Part shown: one piece after another, positions 54,475 through 63,655 of the stretch | Numbering within the stretch: position 1 is the first letter of the stretch | Layout: each line of letters opens with the position of its first letter | Origin: JBNKHG01 sp050290225 | GTDB lineage: Bacteria; Pseudomonadota; Gammaproteobacteria; Pseudomonadales; Cellvibrionaceae | Direction: 5' to 3' | Length of the DNA: 64,000 bases | Assembly (NCBI GenBank): GCA_050290225.1 | Contig: JBNKHG010000048.1 | Coordinates: forward strand, 1 to 64,000 | Translations under genes and position numbers: made by a program | The notes under the pieces: model-generated | The model's input: only the letters and a program-made list of their open reading frames with translations | The model's database searches: none | Told to the model about the DNA's origin: nothing

Positions 54475-55677
54475 GTGAAGGAAGTAACAACAAAGGTCCA
54501 GGGGTTTTGTGCACACGGATATGAAACTGTCAGAATGGCCTTTGCTCGCCTGTTTGAGGAAACCGGCGAGCAGGGGGCGGCGGTCAGTGTCTATCGGCAT
54601 GGCGAGCTGGTGATCAGCCTCTGGTGTGGTTCGCGGGACAAGTCCCGCAGCTTGCCGTGGGAGGAGCGCACCCAGGTTAACGTCTTTTCGGCCTCAAAGG
54701 GGTTGGTAGCGCTGTGTGCGCTACAGCTGGTGGAGGCCGGTGCTCTCGATCTGGATATCCCTATAGCCCATTATTGGCCTGAATTCGCTGCGGGAGGCAA
54801 GTCTCCTATTCGCCTGCGCGATATCCTCTGTCACCGCAGTGGGGTGTCGGCATTCAAAGAGCGGGTGCCGGACGAGCTGGTCTATCAATGGCCGCAGATA
54901 ATCGAGCGCATTGCCGGGGAGGAACCCTGGTGGGTGCCGGGGAGCGAACAGGGTTACTCACCCATGCTCTTCGGCTGGATCCTGGGGGAGGTGATTCGCC
55001 GCGTATCCGGTGCCAACAGTTTTAATCATTACTTCCAGCAACAGGTGGCCGGGCCGTTGCAGGTCGATTGTACCTTTGGGGTGGATAAGGCCGAACAGGT
55101 ACTGTTAGCGGATGTCGGCCCCCTGGCGGGGACGACCCCCGGTAACAATGAGCTTGGGCGTGTAATGAAAGCTGATCCAGAGGGGGTGGTGAAAAAAGCG
55201 TTTACCAACCCTATGAGCCTGATGATGGGAACCAATTCCCCGGATTGGCGAGGCGCACAGATCCCGGCCGCCAATGGCCACGCCAGCGCTCGGGCGCTGG
55301 CGGCGGTGTACGGTGCATTGGCCAACGGCGGCGCGCTGGAGATCGATGGTGTGGTAACGCGGCTTTTAAGCAGCGAGAGCTTGCCCCTGTGCTGGCAGGA
55401 GCAGAGCCGTTCGTCGGCGGATAAGGTGCTCGGGGTGCCACTGCGCTTTGGCTTGGGGTTTATGTTGAAAAATGAGCGCGAGGATTGTCAGTTTGGCCGT
55501 GGTGAGCGTGGCTTTGGCCACCCCGGTGCTGGTGGTTGTCTCGGTTTTGCCGACCCGGATGCCGGTATAGGCTTTGGCTATGTGACAAATCGCATGGGGC
55601 AGGGGTTATTGATCGATCCGCGAGCACGATCATTAATAGACGCTCTCTACGATTGTAAGGGGGTTCAAGATGCCTGA
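54475..55677 (+). CDS. Beta-lactamase-fold serine hydrolase (class C-like esterase)
   Basis: This 400-residue hydrolase of the beta-lactamase/EstB type has the nucleophile motif SASKG (S-x-x-K) after VNVFSASKGLVALCALQLV and a tyrosine motif YSP in place of YxN. The third motif resembles HPGAGG (FGHPGAGGCLGF). Such enzymes are esterases or transpeptidase relatives, often not beta-lactamases. No signal peptide is seen, so it is probably cytoplasmic. The GTG start has GAAGG seven bases upstream. It overlaps slyX by eight bases. Confidence 0.88.
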   Translation: MKEVTTKVQGFCAHGYETVRMAFARLFEETGEQGAAVSVYRHGELVISLWCGSRDKSRSLPWEERTQVNVFSASKGLVALCALQLVEAGALDLDIPIAHYWPEFAAGGKSPIRLRDILCHRSGVSAFKERVPDELVYQWPQIIERIAGEEPWWVPGSEQGYSPMLFGWILGEVIRRVSGANSFNHYFQQQVAGPLQVDCTFGVDKAEQVLLADVGPLAGTTPGNNELGRVMKADPEGVVKKAFTNPMSLMMGTNSPDWRGAQIPAANGHASARALAAVYGALANGGALEIDGVVTRLLSSESLPLCWQEQSRSSADKVLGVPLRFGLGFMLKNEREDCQFGRGERGFGHPGAGGCLGFADPDAGIGFGYVTNRMGQGLLIDPRARSLIDALYDCKGVQDA

Positions 55678-55948
55678 TCCATCCAACGCTGATTCTGCTG
55701 ATATTACTTCAGCCAATAAAGGTAACGCTGCTGAAGAACTGCGGGATCAGGTGATAGAGCTGCAGACCCGTCTGGCCTTCCAGGAGGACACGCTGCAGCA
55801 ACTCAACCAGGTGATCGCCGAACAGGACAGCGACATGCGTGCTTTACAGGTGCAGTTTCAGGCATTGCTGAAAAGACTGGACGATTTGTCCTATGCCTTT
55901 GAACAACGCCAGATTAACCCGGTCGATGAGAGACCTCCACACTATTGA
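55670..55948 (+). CDS. slyX: SlyX family protein
   Basis: This 92-residue protein is predicted coiled-coil (LRDQVIELQTRLAFQEDTLQQLNQVI) with the SlyX tail ending ERPPHY. SlyX is conserved in gammaproteobacteria; function is unclear. Its start lies within the 3' end of the esterase gene. Confidence 0.93.
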   Translation: MPDPSNADSADITSANKGNAAEELRDQVIELQTRLAFQEDTLQQLNQVIAEQDSDMRALQVQFQALLKRLDDLSYAFEQRQINPVDERPPHY

Positions 55949-55969
55949 TCAAGAAGCGCCCAGACGGAC

Positions 55970-56653
55970 TTAGGTGTTTTTCTTGCCCCAGGCCGCGGGG
56001 GAGATGGAGTTGTAGCGATTGATGGCCAGTTCCTCCATGGCTGGAATGCTGTCGTCCAGGCTCTCACGCAGCACATAATAGTCGTCCTTAAACAGGCACC
56101 AGCGGCAAAGGTCGATGGGCGTGACCTCCGAGCAATTAACATTGGGAATAGTGCCCGCGGCCTCCAGGCCCGCTGCCACCAACTCGGAGCAATAGATTTT
56201 ACTCATGTCTTCTTCATTGCCGGTGAGGAAACCTAGCAGTGTCGAGTCATCGAAGAAGTCGAACCCGGATTTCAAGGCTTGCAGGGCATCCCATTGATGC
56301 TTGTTGTCCGCCTTGTCGAACAGAAAGCGGAAAAAACGGTTGGCGTTAAAAGGGATATCGTCGCGTAAGGGCAGCCAGTAGATCTCACCGGGGTAGGCTT
56401 GCAGACGGTCGCTGAAGCGAGACACATTAACGCCGCAAAAACCCCGGACTTCAGTGGACTCGATGATCTGGTTTACCTCCATGTCGCCGACCTGCGATTT
56501 GAGTATAGTGCCGACGTGAGAGATGCGGGACATGGTTACAAGTCGAATTAATTTCGATAACGGACTGCGTCCGGCGAAAGCGATGACATCGCCGGGTTTC
56601 ATCTGTGGACGAGCGTCGCTGTAGGAGATTAAGGTTGGTGTGTGAGCTGGCAT
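55970..56653 (-). CDS. Permuted papain-like peptidase/amidase (YiiX/NlpC-type)
   Basis: This 227-residue protein of the circularly permuted NlpC/P60-like fold has the His early (H46 in ISHVGTIL) and the Cys late (C154 in IYCSELVAAGL), the order of permuted members. These enzymes include lipid or peptide hydrolases; the substrate here is unknown. No signal sequence is visible, so it is probably cytoplasmic. It is convergent with slyX, 21 bp away. Confidence 0.8.
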   Translation of the reverse strand: MPAHTPTLISYSDARPQMKPGDVIAFAGRSPLSKLIRLVTMSRISHVGTILKSQVGDMEVNQIIESTEVRGFCGVNVSRFSDRLQAYPGEIYWLPLRDDIPFNANRFFRFLFDKADNKHQWDALQALKSGFDFFDDSTLLGFLTGNEEDMSKIYCSELVAAGLEAAGTIPNVNCSEVTPIDLCRWCLFKDDYYVLRESLDDSIPAMEELAINRYNSISPAAWGKKNT

Positions 56654-56777
56654 GGGACCTCCCTGTCCTGGCTGTTCGAGAACGGCGTGACTTGCGCTTC
56701 AACTCCTTGCGCTAGCGGGTGTGTCGAGTTTATAGCCCATGGATCCGGGGTTGGCAAGTATCGAGGTTGTGGTGAAC

Positions 56778-58262
56778 TTAAAGCTCGGCTTTTTCCTGCA
56801 TTTTGCGCACATCTTTCAGCCGTTGTTGTAGCAGCGCGGTCATTTGAAAGTTGCCCTTGGCCAGCTTTAAACCGTTGTTGATCTGCTTCTGTGCCTTGTC
56901 GTAAATACCGTTGAGAATAAAGTATTCGGCCCTGGCGCGGTGGACCCCGAGGATGTTGCCTGCCAGTCCGTGCACTTCGGCAAGCAGGTACCAGACATAA
57001 TCATCCTTGGGGCGCTGCAGGGAATAATCCTCAAGAATCTGCTCGCTCTGGGTATATTTTCCGGCGTGCATAAGGGTCTCTGCGAGACGGATAGTCAGAG
57101 GATGGCTGCTGGGGTAGCGCTTCAGTTGTGTCTGGATAATATCGAGGGCACCCTCATAGTTTTCCGCGGCTATTTCCACATCCGCGGCCGTGACCTGGTA
57201 GATCACATTGTTTGGTGATTGTGTCAGCAGCGGTTGCAGTGTCTCCCGTGCCTGATCGAATTGACCGGTGGCGGTCAGCGCCAGCACCAGGCCATAACGG
57301 CTGGCTTCCCGGGACAGGCTGTCACCTTCAAGTTCGCTGTTAAAACGTTTTACCGCTGCCTGTGGGGTCTGTTCATGCAGCATGAGTGCCCGGGCACGCA
57401 TCAGGTGAAAGTCGAGATTGTCCGTGTACTGTTTTGTGGCGTACTTGTTGGCGCGATTGCGTGAGTCGGCAATACGGCTTTCGGTGACCGGGTGAGTCAG
57501 CAGGAATTCCGGCGGTCTGCGGCTGTAGCGGGTGGAACGCAACATACTTTCAAACATTTCGGGCACCGCATGGGGGTCCATGCCGGCGCCGACCATCGTT
57601 AACATGCCGATACGATCTGCCTCTTGTTCATTCTGGCGGCTAAACCGTAACCGGGTATCGAGCGCTGCTGCCTGGGTGGCCGTTAGGGCGGCCAGACCGG
57701 CATCCCCACCGGCGGTGGCGGCCAGCACCAGACTCGCAAGTAGTGCCGCCATGGTGGGAATGGTGGCCTCTTTTTGTTTCTCGACGCCACGGGCAAAATG
57801 GCGCTGACTCAGGTGGGCGAGTTCGTGGGATAGCACCGAGGCCAGCTGGTGCTCGCTTTCCGCATACAAAAACAACCCAGTGTGTACACCAACGACACCT
57901 CCGGGGACTGCGAAAGCGTTCATGCTGGGGTTTTTCACCAGGATCAGCTCCAGACGCCGGTCCTCCAATTGGCTGTAGAGAGACAATTTGTGCAGCAATC
58001 GTTCAAGGTATTCATTTATCAGGGGATCTGAGGACGTGGGAACCCGACTGCGATACAATCGCAACCAGGTTTGACCCAGTTCGTATTCTTTGGCCGGCGA
58101 CACGATGGCCGAACTGGCATCACCCAGCTTGGGCAGTTCAATATTGGATGACTGGGCCAAGGCGGGAGCAGCGGCAGGGGTTAATGTTGCCACCAACAGG
58201 CAAGGGAGTAAGTGCTTTTTGGCCCGAATGACTAAATACTGCTTGGCTGAGGCGGTCTTCAT
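56778..58262 (-). CDS. bepA: BepA-type M48 metalloprotease/chaperone
   Basis: This 494-residue periplasmic protease/chaperone assists outer-membrane protein and LptD assembly. A signal peptide ends at APALAQ. The zinc site is HELAH at 146-150 plus Glu near 214 (NEQEADRIG), with HPVTESRI as the gating His region. The C-terminal half is TPR-like (FDQARETLQPLLTQSPNN...). The ATG giving MKTASAK is favoured although no strong ribosome binding site is present; an extended frame from 58343 is possible. Confidence 0.93.
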   Translation of the reverse strand: MKTASAKQYLVIRAKKHLLPCLLVATLTPAAAPALAQSSNIELPKLGDASSAIVSPAKEYELGQTWLRLYRSRVPTSSDPLINEYLERLLHKLSLYSQLEDRRLELILVKNPSMNAFAVPGGVVGVHTGLFLYAESEHQLASVLSHELAHLSQRHFARGVEKQKEATIPTMAALLASLVLAATAGGDAGLAALTATQAAALDTRLRFSRQNEQEADRIGMLTMVGAGMDPHAVPEMFESMLRSTRYSRRPPEFLLTHPVTESRIADSRNRANKYATKQYTDNLDFHLMRARALMLHEQTPQAAVKRFNSELEGDSLSREASRYGLVLALTATGQFDQARETLQPLLTQSPNNVIYQVTAADVEIAAENYEGALDIIQTQLKRYPSSHPLTIRLAETLMHAGKYTQSEQILEDYSLQRPKDDYVWYLLAEVHGLAGNILGVHRARAEYFILNGIYDKAQKQINNGLKLAKGNFQMTALLQQRLKDVRKMQEKAEL

Positions 58263-58565
58263 AGGGTTTGAGGCTGTTCTCTTAAAGGCTTGAGGTAAAG
58301 GCTTGAGGGGCTTGTCGGTCGCCGCACCCTGCCACAGGGACAATGCCTACTCTATCGGTTTCGTCGGGGATTTGGTAGCGTTGCGGCGCGGCCCCTCGGA
58401 CTGTGGGTTTGATAGTGGTGCAGGGCAAATGTTCAATATGCCCGTGTTAATATTTGAAAATCTTGACCTCCAACAGTCCATGGCCCCGAATATGTTGTAA
58501 ATTACATGCCCATGGTGACTGCGTTTTGCTGTCTGGAGCCTGAATGGGCGTCAATTGAGAGAAAT
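58263..58565. other. Divergent intergenic region before the TusA-like gene
   Basis: This 303-bp region between bepA and the TusA-like gene must hold promoters for both. TTGACC occurs at about 58464, but no matching -10 at a normal spacing was seen. No repeats or hairpins stand out. Confidence 0.35.
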
Positions 58566-58877
58566 ATGTCTGACGAAAAAGCACAAAGCGCTCCCAGCTC
58601 GAAAAGCACTTCTACCTCGAACAGCCCCCTTGCGGCTAAAAGTGTCGAGGTAACCATTAAATCTACAATCGATGCTTCCGGGTTGACCTGTCCCCTGCCG
58701 CTGCTAAAGGCTAAACAGGGTTTGAAGACACTGGCCAGCGGTGAATGCCTGCGCGTGATAGCCACCGATGCCGGTTCAGTAAGGGACTTTAACGCCTTTG
58801 CCGAACTCAGTGGTAATCAACTGGTGGCCTTTGAAGAAAGTGATAACCGCTATATATATGTGCTAAAAAAAGCCTGA
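58566..58877 (+). CDS. TusA-family sulfur carrier protein
   Basis: This 103-residue protein has the TusA-fold core DASGLTCPLPLLKAKQGL with the conserved Cys at 42, then VIATDAGSVRDFNAFAEL. TusA proteins carry sulfur as a persulfide for tRNA thiolation or other sulfur transfer. A Ser-rich 25-residue N-terminal extension is unusual. The ATG is preferred over an earlier in-frame one because of GAGAGA just before it. It lies 38 bp before the AI-2E gene and is probably cotranscribed. Confidence 0.88.
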   Translation: MSDEKAQSAPSSKSTSTSNSPLAAKSVEVTIKSTIDASGLTCPLPLLKAKQGLKTLASGECLRVIATDAGSVRDFNAFAELSGNQLVAFEESDNRYIYVLKKA

Positions 58878-58915
58878 TGCCACCCCACGACGGACGTCTG
58901 CCCTAAGGATTTTCT

Positions 58916-60001
58916 ATGCTGAGTATTATGCGAGGCTGGCTCAACCGCTACTTCGCCGATGAAGAAGCGGTGTTGTTGGCCGTGTTGCTCACTGTAGCAT
59001 TGGTTGTGGTGATGACCATGGGGTCAATATTGGCGCCCATGATCGCCAGTGTGGTAATCGCCTTTCTGATGCAGGGCATGGTGGCGAGACTCAATCAATA
59101 CGGGATGCCGCACCTGTTGTCGGTAACTATCTCTTTCCTGGTACTGGTGGGCAGTCTGGTGGCCAGTTTGCTTGGATTGATGCCGGCGATCTGGCAGCAG
59201 ACCATCAAACTCTTTTCAGAGGTACCCCGGATGCTGACTGAGGGGAGGCAGTTGTTATTGCTGTTACCCGAGAAGTATCCCAATCTGATCAGCGAAGAGC
59301 AGATCGAACAACTTATCAATATAGCGGGTAATGAGCTCGGCGGCCTGGGGCAGGGAATTGTGTCCTTCTCGGTGACCAACTTGCCGGTACTCGCTGCGGC
59401 ATTGATTTACCTGGTGCTGGTGCCCATCCTGGTGTTCTTTTTCCTCAAGGACAGCGAAGTCATTATCCATTGGGCCGCCTCCTTCCTGCCGGCGGAGCGG
59501 CCACTGATGGCCAAGATCTGGCAGGAAATGAACCAGCAGATTGCCAACTATGTGCGTGGCAAGGTGATCGAAATCCTGATCGTGGCCGGCGTCAGCTATG
59601 TATCCTTTGCCTTGCTCGGACTGAAATACGCCATCCTCATGGCCCTGGCGGTGGGGTTGTCGGTAGTGATTCCCTATATTGGCGCTGCAGTGGTGACCCT
59701 GCCGGTGGCGATGATCGGATTTTTCCAGTGGGGCTGGAACTCGGAATTCTTTTACCTGCTGTTGGTCTATGGAGTGATTCAGGCACTCGACGGCAATGTG
59801 CTGGTGCCGCTGCTGTTTTCCGAGGCGGTGAACCTGCATCCGGTGGCCATTATCCTGGCGGTACTCGTATTTGGCGGTTTTTGGGGGTTTTGGGGGGTGT
59901 TTTTTGCCATTCCCCTGGCGACACTGATAAAGGCGGTGTTAAATGCCTGGCCCCTGGAGGGGGAAGATGGTGGCGAGGAGGCTGCGGGCGAACTCAAGTG
60001 A
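58916..60001 (+). CDS. AI-2E/PerM family transporter
   Basis: This 361-residue membrane protein has the AI-2E-exporter family pattern: an N-terminal pair of helices (VLLTVALVVVMTMGSIL), a central soluble stretch (about 90-140) and C-terminal helices with YIGAAVVTLPVAMIGFF, IQALDGNVLVPLLFSEAVNLHPV and FGGFWGFWGVFFAIPLA. Family members export diverse substrates including small molecules. AAGGA lies six bases before the ATG. No quorum gene is nearby, so autoinducer export is only a family label. Confidence 0.92.
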   Translation: MLSIMRGWLNRYFADEEAVLLAVLLTVALVVVMTMGSILAPMIASVVIAFLMQGMVARLNQYGMPHLLSVTISFLVLVGSLVASLLGLMPAIWQQTIKLFSEVPRMLTEGRQLLLLLPEKYPNLISEEQIEQLINIAGNELGGLGQGIVSFSVTNLPVLAAALIYLVLVPILVFFFLKDSEVIIHWAASFLPAERPLMAKIWQEMNQQIANYVRGKVIEILIVAGVSYVSFALLGLKYAILMALAVGLSVVIPYIGAAVVTLPVAMIGFFQWGWNSEFFYLLLVYGVIQALDGNVLVPLLFSEAVNLHPVAIILAVLVFGGFWGFWGVFFAIPLATLIKAVLNAWPLEGEDGGEEAAGELK

Positions 60002-60055
60002 AATGCCGCCCGGTTGAGTGCCAGGTGGCTGATTGATATAGACTGTGGGAGAACT

Positions 60056-63000
60056 ATGGGGTCGCAATCGGGATGGTTTCGTTGTCTGATTAAGTCGCAG
60101 GGATACAACGCAGGGGGCGGAGTAAGGCAGTTGTCACGCCCGGTGCGGCTATTGTCGCTGCTGGTCCTGCTGGTGGTGGTTCCGCCGCTTTGGGGCGATT
60201 CGGGAGGCGCTGGAAAAAGCCAGGCCGTCACCTGGCCGGAAATAATTAAAAGCCCTGGCGATCAGTATCTTTACCGATATCTCGAGCTGCCCAATAAACT
60301 GCGGGTTCTCTTAATCTCCAATAGCAAGGCGGACAAGGCCGCCGCTTCTCTGGACATTTATGTCGGCAGTGCCCAGGATCCCGGGGACCGCGAGGGACTT
60401 GCCCATTTTCTTGAGCATATGCTGTTCTTGGGTACGGAAAAGTACCCTGATGCCGGTGAGTACCAGGCTTTTATCAGTGCCAATGGCGGCAGTCACAACG
60501 CTTATACCGCTGCCGAACACACCAACTATTTCTTCGATATCAAGGCGGGTATGCTGACGCCCGCCCTGGACCGCTTTGCTGAGTTCTTCGTTGCCCCCCT
60601 GTTTACAGAAGCCTATGTTGATCGTGAGCGACACGCGGTCAATTCCGAGTACAAGGCCAAAATCAAGGACGACTACCGCCGTACCCTGGATGTCTACCGG
60701 CAAGTGTTTAACCCAGAGCACCCGATGGCCAAGTTCAGCGTGGGCAGTCTTGATACCCTGGCCGATCGCATTGGGTCGGAGGATGCGACTGCAGAGGACG
60801 CGTCGGTGATTGATCGGGTGCGCGATGATCTGCTGGCTTTTTATCAGCGTTACTATTCCGCAGAGCTCATGACCCTCGTGGTGATGGGGCGGGAATCCCT
60901 GGACGAATTGGAAGCCTTGGTGCGACCACGCTTCGGGGCGATTCCTTCACACCCGGTGACATCCCTGCACCATGGGCAAGCGCTGTTTGAAACCGGTTTT
61001 TTGCCTGCGGAAGTCCATATTAAACCGGAAAAAAAGCAGCACCGCCTGACGTTGATGTTTCCGCTGCCGCCGGTGCAGCAGTACTACCATGAAAAGCCTT
61101 TGCGCTACCTGGGTAACCTCCTTGGGCACGAAGGGGAAGGCAGTCTGCTGGCGTTATTGAAGCAGGAGGGCTGGGCAGAAGGTCTGAGCGCCGGTGAAGG
61201 GCAGGGCGACAGGGACGGAACTCTGTTCGATATTTCGATCGCCCTGACACCTCAGGGGGTTGACGCCAAAGAACAGATTATTGCCCTGGTGTTTGAGGCG
61301 GTGAATAACATTCGACGTCAGGGGATTGAGCAATGGCGCTTTGACGAGCAGCGGCAGCTGGGGGAAATTGCATTTCAGTTTCGCGAGCAGGGCGAACCCA
61401 TTCACACGACCAGCCGCCTTGCTTACAACCTGCACCACTATAGCCCTGAGGACGTGTTGCGCGGTGGTTATCGATTTGCCCGCTATGATGCCGATTTGAT
61501 CACCGATTACCTCGCTTATCTGCGGCCGGATAATATGTTTGTCGCGCTCCATTCGCCCGAGTTGGAGACAGACCAGATCACCCAGCGCTATGCCACCCCC
61601 TATCGACTGCTGTCGCGTCCGCAGAAATTGACTGTGCCGGTACAGTCGTTGGCACGTCAGCTGCGATTGCCGGAAAAGAACGCTTTTATTCCCCAGCAAT
61701 TGCAGGTCAAGTCACCGCCGACTCTGGAAGAACGTGCTGAAACGCCGCTGCTGTTGCGCGACACTGATAATTTTCAGGCCTGGTTTAAACAGGACTACGA
61801 ATTCGAAGTCCCGAAGGCCAACCTGTTTATGAGGGTCAAGTCGCCGGAGGCGGCCGCTTCAGTCCAAGGGGCTGTAAATATGCGCTTGTTTACCGCCATG
61901 GTAACGGATGCGCTCAATCAATTCGCCTATCCGGCAGCGTTGGCGGGGCTTCAGTTTTCCATTGATGCCAACAGCCGCGGCTTTGATCTCTATATCAGCG
62001 GTTACAACGATCGAATGGGCTTGTTGTTGACGCGAATCCTGGATGCGGTGGTAGATCCCCGGTTTAGTAAAAAACGTTTCGACAGCATCAAACGCGAAAC
62101 TCTCAGACGCTGGGGGAACGCCCGCAAACGGCCCCCTTATGTGCAGCTGTTGAACGATCTGCCCAGCACCCTGTTCTCACCCTATTGGAGCGAGCCGGTA
62201 TTGATAGCCGCTGCGGAAGGCCAGACTTTCAAGCAATTGCAGCGTTTCAGCAGGCGACTGTTGAAGGGGGCCAGAGTTGATGCCTTGCTTCAGGGGAATC
62301 TCTATCGGGAAGAGGGATTGAAACTGGCTACCCTGATTGAACGGCGGTTGTTGCGCAAACTCCGGAAGAGGCCCATTGTCGAGGCCCAGGTGGTAAATTT
62401 ACACGGTTCACTTGAGGACGACTCGCGCCCGTGGCTGCGCAACCTGGCGGTGGATCATCGCGACAACGCGGTCGCTCTCTATGTCCAGGGCTCAGAGGAT
62501 TCCATCGAAGATATGGCTCATATGCTGGTACTGCGACAGGTACTGAAAGCGCCTTTCTTCAATGAGCTGCGAACGGAAAAACAACTGGGTTATATCGTCT
62601 TCGTTTCCGGTATGGGGCTAAAAGAGGTGCCAGGCTCGGTACTGGTAGTGCAGTCGCCCACGGCCACTGCTGAGCAGCTGGTGGGAGAGATTGCACAGTT
62701 TATCGATCACTTTGCCGGAAGCCTGGGGGAGCAAACATTCGTCCAGCAGCTCTCCCAGCATCGGCAGGCGGTGATACACCAGCTACAGGAGCAGCCAAAG
62801 AACCAGGCGGAACAGGCCCGGTTTTACTGGGAGAATATTCTGCACCAGAACTTCGATTTCAACCGTCGCCAGTTGCTGGTAAAGGCAGTGAATTCGGTAA
62901 GAGCTGAAAGCTTTGCGCGCTATTTTCAGCGGGTGTTACAGTCACCGGAGCGGAGAATCTGGATGACCTCCAGGGCACCGGTAGCGATTAGTGGGCAGTA

Positions 63001-63061
63001 TGCGCCGATCGAGTCCCAGGAGCAGTTCAAGGCCTCACAGCCGTTGTATCGCTACCCCTGA
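60056..63061 (+). CDS. M16 pitrilysin-like insulinase-family protease
   Basis: This 1001-residue zinc protease of the protease III/pitrilysin type has HFLEH at 117-121 (inverted zincin HxxEH) and the third zinc ligand E198 (AVNSEY), 77 residues later as in E. coli Ptr. A hydrophobic export segment (LLSLLVLLVVVPPLW, about 33-47) indicates periplasmic location or membrane anchoring. GGGAG lies six bases before the ATG. The C-terminal half is the usual non-catalytic repeat. It is 55 bp after the AI-2E gene. Confidence 0.93.
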   Translation: MGSQSGWFRCLIKSQGYNAGGGVRQLSRPVRLLSLLVLLVVVPPLWGDSGGAGKSQAVTWPEIIKSPGDQYLYRYLELPNKLRVLLISNSKADKAAASLDIYVGSAQDPGDREGLAHFLEHMLFLGTEKYPDAGEYQAFISANGGSHNAYTAAEHTNYFFDIKAGMLTPALDRFAEFFVAPLFTEAYVDRERHAVNSEYKAKIKDDYRRTLDVYRQVFNPEHPMAKFSVGSLDTLADRIGSEDATAEDASVIDRVRDDLLAFYQRYYSAELMTLVVMGRESLDELEALVRPRFGAIPSHPVTSLHHGQALFETGFLPAEVHIKPEKKQHRLTLMFPLPPVQQYYHEKPLRYLGNLLGHEGEGSLLALLKQEGWAEGLSAGEGQGDRDGTLFDISIALTPQGVDAKEQIIALVFEAVNNIRRQGIEQWRFDEQRQLGEIAFQFREQGEPIHTTSRLAYNLHHYSPEDVLRGGYRFARYDADLITDYLAYLRPDNMFVALHSPELETDQITQRYATPYRLLSRPQKLTVPVQSLARQLRLPEKNAFIPQQLQVKSPPTLEERAETPLLLRDTDNFQAWFKQDYEFEVPKANLFMRVKSPEAAASVQGAVNMRLFTAMVTDALNQFAYPAALAGLQFSIDANSRGFDLYISGYNDRMGLLLTRILDAVVDPRFSKKRFDSIKRETLRRWGNARKRPPYVQLLNDLPSTLFSPYWSEPVLIAAAEGQTFKQLQRFSRRLLKGARVDALLQGNLYREEGLKLATLIERRLLRKLRKRPIVEAQVVNLHGSLEDDSRPWLRNLAVDHRDNAVALYVQGSEDSIEDMAHMLVLRQVLKAPFFNELRTEKQLGYIVFVSGMGLKEVPGSVLVVQSPTATAEQLVGEIAQFIDHFAGSLGEQTFVQQLSQHRQAVIHQLQEQPKNQAEQARFYWENILHQNFDFNRRQLLVKAVNSVRAESFARYFQRVLQSPERRIWMTSRAPVAISGQYAPIESQEQFKASQPLYRYP

Positions 63062-63227
63062 TGCCTGCTCTGACAGACTGCAGACATCAGGGGTCTCCCA
63101 TTGCTTCCCTTCGGTCGCGGCTTGCAGATCGGTCGGCAGGCTTTTTCACATCACGCCTATTGACCCGGTTTGTATAGGGCCGGTTTGATATCGCCGAGGG
63201 TGTCTTGGCAAGCAAATACAGGCAATT

Positions 63228-63384
63228 TTTGTAGTTAATTTACAATGTAGTCGCTGTATATTGAATTGAACATGGTGCTTTTTATTGGCTATTTGTCGAT
63301 TTAAGGGGCGGTTGACTAAAATTGTGATAAATTTGTGCGCTATGGGGTGGCTTTTTTACGCTTAAAATGTAAAAATACTACAAA
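63228..63384. repeat. Inverted pair of 17-bp sites
   Basis: TTTGTAGT-N3-TTTACA occurs on the plus strand at 63228-63244 and on the minus strand at 63368-63384, with 14 of 17 bases identical. The pair spans 157 bp upstream of aceE and may mark two operators of one protein. Confidence 0.5.
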
Positions 63385-63528
63385 TTGATGGTTTAGACGA
63401 AATCCTGTGTGTTGAACCGCGCGAATGAGGTTCGCAGCTGGCGGAGCACTCCTCCGCGTAATGCTGCCGACGAGCAGAAAATTGCTTCTATAATCATCAG
63501 GGCAGTTGCCCTTTTAATAAGAGTCTAT

Positions 63529-63558
63529 GGGGCTTTCGCCAATACATGCGAAAGCCCC
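63529..63558 (+). promoter_or_regulatory. Leader hairpin upstream of aceE
   Basis: A perfect 11-bp stem (GGGGCTTTCGC with GCGAAAGCCCC) and an 8-base loop lie 98 bp before the aceE start. No T-run follows, so it may be a leader structure rather than a terminator. Confidence 0.45.
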
Positions 63559-63655
63559 AGGTTTATTGGGCCGGATATACCAATAGCTGGTCTGACGGAC
63601 GAGGTCACCATGAGCCAAAAGCTTATGTGTCTTAACGAAATCTGAGGAGACTTGA

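Larger units (their letters stand above)
63062..63655. promoter_or_regulatory. Upstream control region of aceE
   Basis: This 594-bp region has no convincing gene; a 78-codon frame (63409-63645) is not supported. Two inverted copies of TTTGTAGT-N3-TTTACA lie at 63228-63244 and 63368-63384, and an 11-bp hairpin lies at 63529-63558. This is the aceE promoter and leader. The usual PdhR operator sequence was not found. Confidence 0.5.

Noticed and set aside
63409..63645. 78-codon frame in the aceE leader
   Set aside because: It spans the hairpin and lacks any family signature or good ribosome binding site.
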